Made by a program: the position numbers and the translations under genes. From the NCBI GenBank assembly GCA_037043015.1, contig CM073321.1, positions 34,574,101 to 34,638,100 on the forward strand: a DNA stretch of 64,000 nt, read 5' to 3'. How positions within the stretch are numbered: the first letter of the stretch is position 1; each line of letters opens with the position of its first letter. This document shows positions 1 to 11,287 of this stretch, in pieces. Source of the DNA: Bryum argenteum. Taxonomy: Eukaryota; Streptophyta; Bryopsida; Bryales; Bryaceae. Below the pieces are notes generated by a model, which was not told the origin of the DNA, did not search any database, and was given only the letters and a program-made list of their open reading frames with translations.

Positions 1-3000
1 AAGGTGCAAGACCATTTAGCTCTTATCGAGCTAAATAGGCTTGACTTCAACGAGGTACGAAACCATTTGGCTCGACGCGAGCTAAATGGGCTTGACCTGA
101 ACGAGCAACGAGACCAATTAACTCGACTCCTGCTAAATGGGTTTGGAATTAAACAAGGTCCGAGACCGTTTAGTTCGCCCGAGCTAAATAGGCTTGACAT
201 GAAACAAGATGTGCGACCATTTAGCTCGGGTCGAGCTAAATGGGCTTGAGATGAAACGAGGTGTGAGAATATTTAGCTTGACGGAGGTAAATAGGCTTGA
301 CCTGAACGAGGAGCGAGACCATTTAGTTCGACTCGTGCTAAATGGGCTTGGAATGAAACAAGGTGCGAGACCATTTGGCTCCACTCGAGCTAAATGGGCT
401 TGAGATGAGACGAGGTGTGAGACCATTTAGCTCGAGTCGAGCTGAATGGGCTTGACTCGAACGAGGTGCAAGACCATTTAGCTCGAATCGAGCTAAACAG
501 GCTTGACTTCAACGAGGTGCAAGACCATTTGGCTCGACGTTAGCTATATGGCCTTGACCTGAACAAGGTGCGAGACCATTTAGCTCCAGTCCAGCTAAAT
601 GGGCTTGGAATGAAAGAAGATACGAGACCATTTAGCTCGCCCAAGCAAAATGGGCTTGACATGAAACGAGGTGTGAGACTATTTAGCTCGAGTCGAGCTG
701 ATTGCGCATGACCTGAACAACGAGCAAGACCATTTAGCTCAAATCGAGCTGATTAGGCTTGACTTCAACGAGGTGCGAGACCATTTGGCTGGACGCGAGC
801 TAAATGGGCTTGACCTGAACGAGGTGCAAGACCACTTAGCTCGAATCAAGCTAAATGGGCTTGACCTGAACGAGGTGCGGAACCATTTAGAACGACTCGA
901 GCTGAATGAGTAGGACCTGAACTAGGTGCAAGACTATTTAGCTCGACTCGTGCTAAATGGGCTTGGAATGAAACAAGGTGCGAGACCATTTAGCTTGCCC
1001 GAGCTAAATAGGCTAGACATGAAACGAGGTGTGAGACCATTTAGCTCGAGTCGAGCTGATTGCGCATGACCTGAACAACGTACGAGACCATTTAGCTCGA
1101 ATCGAGCTTAATAGGATTGACTTCAACGAGGTGCGAGACCATTTGGCTCGACGCAAGCTAAGTGGGCTTGACCTGAACGAGGTGCGTGACCATTTAGCTC
1201 GACTCCTACTAATTGGGCTTGGAATTAAACAAGGTGCGAGACCGTTTAGTTCGCCTGAGCCAAATGGGCTTGACATGAAACGAGGTGTGAGACTATTTAG
1301 CTCGAGTCGAGCTGATTGCGCATGACCTGAACAACGAGCAAGACCATTTAGCTCAAATCGAGCTGATTAGGCTTGACTTCAACGAGGTGCGAGACCATTT
1401 GGCTGGACGCGAGCTAAATGGGCTTGACCTGAACGAGGTGCAAGACCACTTAGCTCGAATCAAGCTAAATGGGCTTGACCTGAACGAGGTGCGGAACCAT
1501 TTAGAACGACTCGAGCTGAATGAGCTGGACCTGAACTAGGTGCAAGACTATTTAGCTCGACTCGTGCTAAATGGGCTTGGAATGAAACAAGGTGCGAGAC
1601 CATTTAGCTTGCTCGAGCTAAATAGGCTAGACATGAAACGAGGTGTGAGACCATTTAGCTCGAGTCGAGCTGATTGCGCATGACCTGAACAACGTACGAG
1701 ACCATTTAGCTCGAATCGAGCTTAATAGGATTGACTTCAACGAGGTGCGAGACCATTTGGCTCGACGCAAGCTAAGTGGGCTTGACCTGAACGAGGTGCG
1801 TGACCATTTAGCTCGACTCCTACTAATTGGGCTTGGAATTAAACAAGGTGCGAGACCGTTTAGTTCGCCTGAGCCAAATGGGCTTGACATGAAACGAGGT
1901 GTGAGACCATTTAGCTCGAGTCGAGGTGATTGGGCCTGACCTGAACAAGCTGCAAGACTATTTAGCTCGAATCGAGCTAAATAGGCTTGACCTCAACGAG
2001 GTGCGAGATCATTAAGCTGAATTCGAGCTGAATGGGCTTGACCTGAAGGAGGTGCGAGACCATCTAGCTCGAATCGAGCTAAACGGCCTTGACCTGAACG
2101 AGGTTTGAGACCATTAAGCTCAACTCCTGCTAAATGGGCTTGGAATGAAACAAGGTGCGAGACCATTTAGCTTGCCTGAGCTAAATGGGCTTGACATGAA
2201 TCGAGGTGTGAGACCATTTAGCTCAAGTCGAGCAGATTGGGCTTGACCTGAACGAGGTGCGAGATCATTTAGCTCGACCCGAGCTAAATGGGTTTGACGT
2301 GAACGAAGTGCGAGACCATTTAGCTCGACTCGTGCTTAATGGGCTTGGAATGAACCAAGGTGCGAGACCATTTATTTTGCCCGAGCTAAATGGCCTTGAC
2401 ATGAAAAGAGGTGTGAGACCATTTAGCTTGAGTCGAGCTGAATAGGCTTGACCTGAACAAGGTGCAAGACCATTTAGCTCTAATCGAGCTAAATAGGCTT
2501 GACTTCAACGAGGTGCGAAACCATTTGACTCGACGCGAGCTAAATGGGCTTGACCTGAACGAGCTGCGAGACCATTTAGCTCGACTCCTGCTAAATGGGT
2601 TTGGAATTAAACAAAGTGGGAGACCGTTTAGTTCGCCCGAGCTAAATGGGCTTGACATGAAACGAGATGTGCGACCATTTAGCTCGAGTCGAGCTGAATG
2701 GGCTTGACCTGAACGAGGTGCAAGACCATTTAGCTCGAATCGAGCTGAATAGGCTTGACTTCAACGAGGTGCGGGTTCATTTAGCTCGACTCGAGCTAAG
2801 TGGGCTTGACCTGAACGAGGAGCGAGACCATTTAGCTTGACTCGTGCTAAATGGGCTTGGAATGAAAGAAGATACGAGACCATTTAGCTCGCCCAAGCAA
2901 AATGGGCTTGACATGAAACGAGGTGTGAGACTATTTAGCTCGAGTCGAGCTGATTGCGCATGACCTGAACAACGAGCAAGACCATTTAGCTCAAATCGAG

Positions 3001-5080
3001 CTGATTAGGCTTGACTTCAACGAGGTGCGAGACCATTTGGCTGGACGCGAGCTAAATGGGCTTGACCTGAACGAGGTGCAAGACCACTTAGCTCGAATCA
3101 AGCTAAATGGGCTTGACCTGAACGAGGTGCGGAACCATTTAGAACGACTCGAGCTGAATGAGCTGGACCTGAACTAGGTGCAAGACTATTTAGCTCGACT
3201 CGTGCTAAATGGGCTTGGAATGAAACAAGGTGCGAGACCATTTAGCTTGCCCGAGCTAAATAGGCTAGACATGAAACGAGGTGTGAGACCATTTAGCTCG
3301 AGTCGAGCCGATTGCGCATGACCGAACAACGACGAGACCATTTAGCTCGAATCGAGCTTAATAGGCTTGACTTCAACGAGGTGCGAGACCATTTGGCTCG
3401 GACGCAAGCTAAGTGGGCTTGACACGAACGAGGTGCGTGACCATTTAGCTCGACTCCTACTAATTGGGCTTGGAATTAAACAAGGTGCGAGACCGTTTAG
3501 TTCGCCTGAGCCAAATGGGCTTGACATGAAACGAGGTGTGAGACCATTTAGCTCGAGTCGAGGTGATTGGGCCTGACCTGAACAAGCTGCAAGACTATTT
3601 AGCTCGAATCGAGCTAAATAGGCTTGACCTCAACGAGGTGCGAGATCATTAAGCTGAATTCGAGCTGAATGGGCTTGACCTGAAGGAGGTGCGAGACCAT
3701 CTAGCTCGAATCGAGCTAAACGGCCTTGACCTGAACGAGGTTTGAGACCATTAAGCTCAACTCCTGCTAAATGGGCTTGGAATGAAACAAGGTGCGAGAC
3801 CATTTAGCTTGCCTGAGCTAAATGGGCTTGACATGAATCGAGGTGTGAGACCATTTAGCTCAAGTCGAGCAGATTGGGCTTGACCTGAACGAGGTGCGAG
3901 ATCATTTAGCTCGACCCGAGCTAAATGGGTTTGACGTGAACGAAGTGCGAGACCATTTAGCTCGACTCGTGCTTAATGGGCTTGGAATGAACCAAGGTGC
4001 GAGACCATTTATTTTGCCCGAGCTAAATGGCCTTGACATGAAAAGAGGTGTGAGACCATTTAGCTTGAGTCGAGCTGAATAGGCTTGACCCTGAACAAGG
4101 TGCAAGACCATTTAGCTCTAATCGAGCTAAATAGGCTTGACTTCAACGAGGTGCGAAACCATTTGACTCGACGCGAGCTAAATGGGCTTGACCTGAACGA
4201 GCTGCGAGACCATTTAGCTCGACTCCTGCTAAATGGGTTTGGAATTAAACAAAGTGGGAGACCGTTTAGTTCGCCCGAGCTAAATGGGCTTGACATGAAA
4301 CGAGATGTGCGACCATTTAGCTCGAGTCGAGCTGAATGGGCTTGACCTGAACGAGGTGCAAGACCATTTAGCTCGAATCGAGCTGAATAGGCTTGACTTC
4401 AACGAGGTGCGGGTTCATTTAGCTCGACTCGAGCTAAGTGGGCTTGACCTGAACGAGGAGCGAGACCATTTAGCTTGACTCGTGCTAAATGGGCTTGGAA
4501 TGAAAGAAGGTGCGAGACCATTTAGCTCGCCCGAGCTAAATGGGCTTGACATGAAACGAGGTGAGAGACCATTTAGCTCCAGTCGAGCTAAATGGGCTTG
4601 ACCTGAACGACGTACAAGACCATTCAACTTGAATCGAGCTAAATAGACATGACTTTAACGAGGTGCGAGACTATTTGCCTCGAGGCGAGTTAAAGGGGAT
4701 TCACTTGAACGTGGTGCGAGACCATTTAGCTCGACTCGTGCTAAATGGGCTTGGAATGAAAAAAGGTGCGAGACCACTTAGCTCGCCCGAGCTAAATGGG
4801 CTTGATTTGAACGAGGTTTGAGACCATTTAGCTCGACTCTTGCTAAATGGGCTTGGAATGAAACAAGGTGCGAAACCATTTAGCTCGCCCGAGCTAAATG
4901 GGCTTGACATGAAACGGGGTATAAGACCATTTAGCTCTTGTCGAGCTGAATGGGCTTGACCTGAATGAGGTGCGAGACCATTTAGCTCGACTGGAGCTAA
5001 ATGGGCTTGTCTTGAACGAGGTGCGAGACCATTTAGCTCGACTTGAGCTTAATGGGCTTGGGTTGTCCTGGAAAATTATA
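1..5080. repeat. 51-bp palindromic satellite array (P1 array)
   Basis: About 99 head-to-tail units of 51 bp fill this stretch; the CTTGACCTGAAC segment recurs every 51 bp, for example at 809 and 860. Each unit contains a 13-bp arm CCATTTAGCTCGA, one central base, and the complementary arm, giving a 27-bp near-perfect palindrome, followed by a linker of about 24 bp. Units vary by point changes such as CTCCTGCTAAAT in place of one arm. Higher-order duplication is visible: blocks recur at an offset of 614 bp (701 and 1315; 1019 and 1633) and at 1,638 bp (1315 and 2953; 1633 and 3271). Because 51 is a multiple of three, spurious 17-residue periodic ORFs stay open on both strands. I do not treat these as genes. 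The array starts before the window. Confidence 0.95.
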
Positions 5081-5170
5081 TTTTTTGATCTAGTTAATTA
5101 GGCATCGAGCTAAATGGGCATCGAGCTGAATGGACATCGAGCTAAATAAACATTGAGCTAAATGACCTGA
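5081..5170. repeat. Degenerate edge of the P1 array
   Basis: After a break at about 5055-5110, four short copies of a half-palindrome, CATCGAGCTAAATGG and close variants, follow at roughly 17-20-bp spacing. The linker and second arm of the 51-bp unit are absent, so this looks like a decayed or differently amplified array margin. Confidence 0.7.
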
Positions 5171-5562
5171 AAGTTTAAATGAGCGCATTTCAGCAGAAAA
5201 ACCCAAATCTCGAGGCCAAGTACACAAATTTTAAGAGGTACATTACTCCGCGAGCAAAATTCCAAAACATTGTTCCCCGCAATGTACAGAACAAGCTCCA
5301 AAAGCGCAAATTCAATGTAAATCCTAAAAATCAGAAGTAGGAACTTACAATCGGCGCAAAAAACTCGTCGAAAAATTCGATGAGGATGCAGCAGCGCCCA
5401 AAATCACCGAGCATGAAATGATAACGAGCATGAAAGGGAGGACGAGGACGAGCAGATAAAAGCTCGTGGAACAATGCGCTGGAAGCTCTTGCGGACGATG
5501 CTTGCTGCAAGACGAGAAAATGAACATGAAAACGAAGCAAAGCGCGAAAGCCGAAGCAGGGC
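5171..5562. other. Unassigned spacer
   Basis: No convincing gene is seen. Overlapping short ORFs on both strands show no recognisable domain. The base composition is mixed and no tandem period is visible. Confidence 0.4.
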
Positions 5563-6545
5563 TGTGACACCAAATACCTCTTGCAAGGACCTGGGCACAA
5601 TTGGGCCGGAAAATGGTGTGGAAAGAAATTCTTCGAAGCAATGCACTTTTTACCAGTTCTAATTCTCACCAAGCTCTTCATTGGGGTGAATGCAAAATTT
5701 AATACCATGCAACATGCTCACATTCCAATTCCATGCATTGAATCCCACAATTCATGTAATAAACTTAAACAAGATCAACATACACAATCCTATGATATTG
5801 CAAACTGAAATAAAAGTTTTGACAAGTTTACAAGGGCTTTCTAGGAAAAAATTCAGCAGCGCTTCCGCGTCCCGCTACAAAACCCTAAATTCCTAACCAA
5901 ACATGCAAATTAAACAACCATAGTGGCCGGGACAATTTGGGCAGCGCTTCTGCGCTTAGTTCTTGCCCAGTGCCAACAAGAGACTCCAATCAGCAGTCAT
6001 ACTAACATTCAACTATTCACACACTTTGAACCAATTCATGCACCATAGAATTTAACGGCAATTAAACTTGACTTTCTTTCACACAACAAACACGATTCAG
6101 CTATTCAAGCCTAACAAGCTAATTCACAAAATTGACAAGGATGAGGGAAAGAACTCCCTAGCGGTGGTACGGAGTCTAGATCGATTAGCTCTTCCGTGAT
6201 CCCACGCTGACGCAAACCACTTCCTCCTTCCAACGGCTCTAGCTCCTTGCTCCAAATCAAACGTGTGAAGTGTCGTTGGAAAGAAGGAGACTTGATCTAT
6301 GTTGTTCCCAAGGCTCAGCTCCTGTATCGCTATAGATTGTGCGCTATCGCCCTTGAAAGTTCTGCTGCTCCGATTCGGCGGCTACCAAACTCCTCTTTTT
6401 TCCAACGGCTGTAAATCCTAGCTCGTTGCTTCAAATTGGACATAGAAAGTGTCCTCGAAGAGAGGACGACCTGATCTAGGTCATCCCTAAAGCTTAGCTC
6501 TTCAATTGTCGTAGATTGTGCACTATCGCCCTTGAAACTACTGCT
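5563..6545 (+). mobile_element. LTR-like repeat fragment, same family as the 24.2-26.7 kb element
   Basis: It begins TGTGACACCAA, like the element at 24209, and shares the later landmark AAAATTCAGCAGCGCTTCCG (5845), which matches a block near 24700. A second GGGCAGCGCTTC block follows near 5938. A tandem duplication with a 179-bp offset lies at about 6210-6560 (ATTGTGCRCTATCGCCCTTG at 6336 and 6515). The right side abuts gag-derived sequence directly, so no right LTR end or target duplication is found. It is an old, truncated piece. Whether it belongs to the same element as the neighbouring gag is not established. Confidence 0.55.
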
Positions 6546-6549
6546 GCTC

Positions 6550-6990
6550 CTATTTGGCGGCTACCAAATTTTGGCGGAAACATTGCTCGGTGGGGTTGTT
6601 GTCCCCACAATGGTGTGTTACCCCCGTTTGGTTTGGGCGGTGTAGGCCGGCTATGTGGTGGGACATACGAGCTTGGATTAAGTGGACTTGGGCAAAATCG
6701 GGGAGTATGACCAAATTGCCGGCAATTTGTGCACCAAAGGTTAGATGGGTGTACCCCGGTTTCACTTACAGGTGGTGGTGCATTCATGCTTTTAGCATTA
6801 ATGGCCATGGTCAATTGGTCCCCTAGAGACTTGATGGTGTTCATCATATCCACCTTAAGATCATCATTGGCCTTTTTTAAACCGTTCCTCCAATTCCACC
6901 AACCGGTCCACCTTAGGAGGTTCCGGTTGAGGGTGCCATTGAAGTTGAGGAGCCGGTGGCCTTGAATCAAGGGGGTTGGGTTGGATTATT
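6550..6990 (-). mobile_element. Partial second copy of the Ty3-type gag 3' region
   Basis: This stretch repeats the coiled segment and zinc-knuckle part of the adjacent gag at high identity, including the CTNCRQFGHTPRFC knuckle. It lacks part of the later Cys/His-rich region seen in the full copy and joins LTR-like DNA on its low-coordinate side. It is a fossil fragment, probably from local duplication of a Ty3-type element. Confidence 0.7.
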
Positions 6991-8886
6991 GGCCCGTTGT
7001 TGCCGTGTCCTGACCGCCACATGGTGTTCAACCGGTTCCCCCACTACCATAGCAACCACGGTGTCCACCTCCTCATGTATGATTAAATGCATACTTTGAT
7101 GTATAGGGGGGTGGGCCGTGTTTGGGATGACCCCCGTGGTCGAAGGACCACCAGGAGGTACAATGCTATTCCGGACGTCTTGGGAGACCATTGGGTTGGC
7201 GTATACCGCCGGCGGTTGAACACTAGGGGGGACCGGTTGCATCCCCATGTAATATTGGAGCGGGGGGTTACCTGGTCCCGCACCTTGGCTTTGGTCCGAC
7301 GGTGGTGGAACATAACTAGTAGTAGCCATTGGATACCATGGAGTCGAGTATGTTTGTAAAAGGTACCCTTGTGCCGGCTTATCATAGAAGAAGCCTTGGG
7401 TGGGGGTTGAGGAACTTGAAGCCCCCGGAACGGTTTCCGGCTTTGCCTTTTTTTGGCGGAAACACCGCTCAGTGGGGTGATTGTCCCCACAATTGTCACA
7501 CACCACGCCGGTCTCCACCCAACATTTTCCCGGACCAATGGGGTGAAATCGCCCACATGTAGGGCACGGTGTCCCCTTCGGTAATGGTGGATTACCCCCG
7601 GTTGGTTTGGGCGGTGTAGGCCGGTTATTGTGTGGGACATACGGGCTTGGATTAAGTGGACTTGGGCAAAATCGGGGAGTATGACCAAATTGCCGGCAAT
7701 TTGTGCACCAAAGGTTAGACGGGTGTACCCCGGTTTCACTTACAGGTGGTGGTGCATTCATGCTTTTAGCATTAATGGCCATGGTCAATTGGTCCCCTAG
7801 AGACTTGATGGTGTTCATTATATCCACCTTAAGATCATCATTGGCCTTTTTAAACCGTTCCTCCAATTCCACCAACCGGTCCACCTTAGGAGGTTCCGGT
7901 TGAGGGTGCCATTGAAGTTGAGGAGCCGGTGGCCTTGAATCAAGAGGGTTGGGTTGAACATAACCGGAGGTATATGGTGCCATAGGCCTAGATGGCTCCC
8001 CTGGGGTTTGACCCTCCCTATGAGGGGGTTCGTAGTGAGTGGGGATAAATGAAGGAACCGGGACCACCGATCGGGCCCACATTCGGTTATTCTCCTTCTC
8101 TATGCTCTCAACTCGGGTGGCAGCGGCTTGGGCATCACCCACCGTTTGGGGCATGGAGTTCAACACATCCCGGATTGTGGATTGTTTGTTGAATCCTTGG
8201 ATGAAGTAATACCGGATGGTGTCATCGGTCAAGTGGTTGCCCACGAACCTTGTTACCACCGTATTAAACCGGCTTATATACTCCGTGATCCCCTCGGTGG
8301 GCCCTTGCCTTATCTCCGTAAGAGCTACCAAGGCATTTTGTTGCCCCGTCTCGGGCCTAAATTGCCTCAAAAAGGCCGTTTGTATGGTCGGCCAATCCAC
8401 AAACGTTCTGGGGGCGTGTGAGCGGTACCACTTATATGCCGCCTTCTCTAAGGTGGTGGAAAACCAAACCAACCAATAGTCTTCTTCGGGAATGACATTG
8501 GTCACGAGGGTTTCAATATACCTCTCAATATGATTGGAGGGGCCCTCGTGAGCCATCCCGGAGAACTTCGGAAGGTGCATGGGCATACCCTGTGGCGCTA
8601 ACCCCATAGGCATCACTATTGGAAGCCCTCGTGGGGCCATCATTGCATCCGCCGGGTCAGGCGCAACCGGGGGTACCGGGGCGCCTGGGTTGAACGGTTG
8701 CGCCATGTAAATAGGACCAACTGGGAGCACCAGAACCGAGGAGTTTTCTACCTCTGAAGCCCCACCCTCCAAATCCTTGGGTTGGACTTGTTCTAATTGA
8801 CTGAATCTACTTTGGGCATCCCTTTGCCGTGGTAAGTCACGGTACAATCTTCCCCATTGAAGTGTTACCATTGGTGATTGCTCCAA
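6967..8886 (-). CDS. gag: Ty3-type retrotransposon Gag polyprotein
   Basis: An open frame of about 640 codons encodes a structural Gag. A low-complexity N-terminus leads into a retrotransposon-gag domain at about residues 100-250, with the characteristic W-Y segment (EKAAYKWYRSHAPRTFVDW) and the FLRQFRPETGQQNALVAL stretch. A short coiled segment follows near residue 340. Next come a CX2CX4HX4C zinc knuckle (CTNCRQFGHTPRFC) and two further Cys/His motifs (CPTC...H...C and CDNCGDNHPTERC). The tail is rich in Pro, Gly and Gln. Gag would bind RNA and assemble the particle. No protease, reverse transcriptase or integrase follows on this strand, so this is a gag-only remnant or a non-autonomous derivative. 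The frame looks whole over this length; the element as a whole is broken. Confidence 0.85.
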   Translation of the reverse strand: MEQSPMVTLQWGRLYRDLPRQRDAQSRFSQLEQVQPKDLEGGASEVENSSVLVLPVGPIYMAQPFNPGAPVPPVAPDPADAMMAPRGLPIVMPMGLAPQGMPMHLPKFSGMAHEGPSNHIERYIETLVTNVIPEEDYWLVWFSTTLEKAAYKWYRSHAPRTFVDWPTIQTAFLRQFRPETGQQNALVALTEIRQGPTEGITEYISRFNTVVTRFVGNHLTDDTIRYYFIQGFNKQSTIRDVLNSMPQTVGDAQAAATRVESIEKENNRMWARSVVPVPSFIPTHYEPPHREGQTPGEPSRPMAPYTSGYVQPNPLDSRPPAPQLQWHPQPEPPKVDRLVELEERFKKANDDLKVDIMNTIKSLGDQLTMAINAKSMNAPPPVSETGVHPSNLWCTNCRQFGHTPRFCPSPLNPSPYVPHNNRPTPPKPTGGNPPLPKGTPCPTCGRFHPIGPGKCWVETGVVCDNCGDNHPTERCFRQKKAKPETVPGASSSSTPTQGFFYDKPAQGYLLQTYSTPWYPMATTSYVPPPSDQSQGAGPGNPPLQYYMGMQPVPPSVQPPAVYANPMVSQDVRNSIVPPGGPSTTGVIPNTAHPPIHQSMHLIIHEEVDTVVAMVVGEPVEHHVAVRTRQQRANNPTQPP

Positions 8887-8992
8887 TCATTGAATTTTGA
8901 CTGCAGGAGAATTTAATGCCAATGTTACTCCATCAATGAGAATTTCAACCAAGGTAAATGGGAAGCTTAGGGAAACAAACCACACTACTAAC

Positions 8993-9013
8993 CAGAGTTA
9001 TCTTATTAGACAC
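8993..9013 (+). repeat. Left terminal inverted repeat
   Basis: CAGAGTTATCTTATTAG followed by ACAC pairs with 17596-17616 at 19 of 21 positions. A second imperfect inverted motif, GGACATGTCT...AGACGTCC, lies inside at about 9047-9068. Confidence 0.65.
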
Positions 9014-9195
9014 AATTTTTGGAATGTCTGTTTGATTTGTCGTATTGGACATGTCTGTTAGACGTCCAATCATGGAAATGTCGACCGTACCAAAAATTAC
9101 ATAGTAAAAAACTTGTTGAGATTTACCTTGAGGTGAAAAGCTATTTTCCTACGTGGCGTAGGGTTGATAATGACGTAGAAAATCAAAATACACAT

Positions 9196-9440
9196 CACAG
9201 TGGGCGACCGCGGGTGGGCGACCTCGCTAGGCGACCGACGGTGGCACAAGGGCGAACGTTGGTCGCCTGCTGCGATCGCCGATCGCCCTGGCTGCCGCGC
9301 GTAGGCGACCGGCGGTCCAGTATGGAGACCGGCGCTCGCCCTGGCAACCGCTACTAGGCGACCGCCGGTCCAGTACTGAGCGACCGACGATCGCCCAGGC
9401 CATGTGGCGATCGCTGGTCGCCTTGGGCACCGCGTGTGTG
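9196..9440 (+). repeat. Left subterminal GGCGACC repeat cluster
   Basis: About ten degenerate copies of GGCGACCGCCGGTCCAG, several reduced to GCGACC or CGATCGCC, lie about 200-450 bp from the left inverted repeat. The GC content is much higher than the DNA either side. The same motif recurs at 13240-13480 and 17148-17420. Confidence 0.8.
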
Positions 9441-9777
9441 GTGACCAGCACTATGGTTGAATATGAAACAAGAAAGATAAATTCATATTGGTACAAAATG
9501 AGCTTCAAAGCATGTTTATGAATACCTTTTTATCGGAAACAAGGTCAATGGTGCATTTCATAGTACAAATTTGTCCATGTCTATAATCATAGTATTCATA
9601 TATATGATGTAACTACATATACCGAACTATATATATTATACTCCGAAACATACTAGGATACCAAAATATTGTAAGCTAATAGTTGCCCTACTTGCAGTAC
9701 ATTGTAGTATTGTACTGAGTACTAACAATGAACTTCGTACTTCCAATCCAAAATAACAAAATTCTAATAACACGTCT
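9441..9777. other. AT-rich spacer 3' of the minus-strand gene
   Basis: No gene is seen. The sequence is AT-rich with several ATATAT-like runs and would include the 3' flank of the minus-strand gene that ends at 9778. Confidence 0.5.
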
Positions 9778-11287
9778 TTAGGTATCCTTCAATGTATACG
9801 TATTGTCGCTTGATACTTCATCTGCGTTTGGATTGGTTTCACCTAGAGACTCATCAGTGCTTTGGTCGCCATCCTCGTCTTCATCCTCTGTCTTATTGCG
9901 TACTTCACACTCAACCTCACTCGCCAAATTGCGCAATTCCGTGTCCGTAGTTGTTTTCTTGTTCACTGTAACGAGGCGCTTCAAGGGCCGTGAAGCATTA
10001 GTGATCCCGTTTGCGTTCAGTGGTAGATGTCGCATTGTACGTGTATTCGGATTATTGGATGAAGCAATCCCAGCATGGACTTCTTCATGTACGCGTACTC
10101 CTTTCCGACATCGTCAGTCGTGTGCCTTCCTCAAACGCTTCTGGCCTCGTGTAATACGATTGTGAGGTTGTGTAGATGGCCCGACGTCTCGTGCCACTGC
10201 CAATGCCCGGGTGCATGTTGGACTTGATGGTTCTATCTTGACCTCCATCTTCGGCAATACCATACGAGTTGTATGGGCCCCTTTAGGTTGGGTAACCCTT
10301 GGGAACAATTGTTGTAGAGGTACATGGGAGTCATCTCCGTTAAGAGTTGAATTCCTTGATCGAATGGTTGAAACTCTAGGTGACCCCACTTCCATGCAAC
10401 CTAAATTGGATACATCGTCAGGTTCCACTTTAATTTGGTCCATTTGAACTCCTGCCGTGGTAACCGTGCACTTCACACTCTCAAGTTTATCGTCGTTGTT
10501 AGAGTGTGGGCTGCCTTTAAGTGGACCAATGATACCTTCATCCATCCGGTTTACCAAGTCTTGTTTCGCTAGGCAGGTACTCTCTTGGAGTTGTAAATTT
10601 GCCACTCCTTCTCCTTCTGTGTCGCTGGCGAATACCGCAAACTCGCGAGTCAGTTGTGGAACATCCTGGTCCTCATCGAACTCAAACGGGTCCTTGACAT
10701 GAAAAGTCATGTTTCCTTCGTTGTCGTTCCAATTCTCTAGGTCGTCGTGTTCGCTACCGTCATTGACATAATTGTCGTCATCCGCCTCCGGATTATCCAT
10801 GAATACACCATCATCCCATTCATTGTCCGGTACATAGTCTTCTTCGTCAGAGTCTTCTTCTTCTACGTACCACGTTCTCGGCGATTTGGTACGTTTTTGG
10901 CGCTCGAGTTTGGCGTACATCCAGTAAATAGTCTAGAGCTTGAGATTGGTATCGTGGCCCCCAAGTAGACTCAGCATATTGACTTTCTTCCGAATCTTCC
11001 ATGGAGGCATGACCTTCACCGTCGGTTACTCTCTTCCCATATTGATTCCATCGATGTTCCATTGGATGGAGCCCCCTCTTGAATGTATTAGAGCTCACAT
11101 CAAAATAGCCTCCAACGCAAAGGAAGAAGATCATCCGATTACCCTCATGCTGTGAACCTTGTCCGGCAAGTATTGGTGCAACTCTTAGAATCTCGTTTGG
11201 GTCAGTCTCCCAATTCAATTGGGAGCTAGGCGTACTCTTCTCGAGATCATGTTCACCTCTACGCCAACTCCAAATAAGGTCTTTACT
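9778..11287 (-). pseudogene. Acidic C-terminal region of the RING-H2 gene
   Basis: This continues the frame of the RING segment. A short conserved-looking block (NWETDPNEILRVAPILAG, FFLCVGGYFDVSS) is followed by a highly acidic region rich in Glu, Asp and Asn (EEEDSDEEDYVPDNEWDD), then patches of Lys-Val-Glu-Pro and Lys-Ile-Glu-Pro (IKVEPDD, VKIEPSS). The latter resemble SUMO-acceptor sites of the psi-K-x-E type; that is an inference from motif only. One frame change near 10.92 kb and one in-frame TGA near 10.10 kb interrupt it. The end at 9778 is a normal stop. Composition suggests a nuclear protein. Confidence 0.5.

Noticed and set aside
1-4910. Many 60-90-codon ORFs on both strands with a 17-residue period (for example DHLARLELNGLDLNEVR)
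   Set aside because: They arise because the 51-bp satellite unit is a multiple of three and lacks stops in some frames. They appear on both strands and share no start or domain.
7083-7739. A 218-codon minus-strand ORF inside gag
   Set aside because: It is an alternative frame of the gag coding region with no independent motif.
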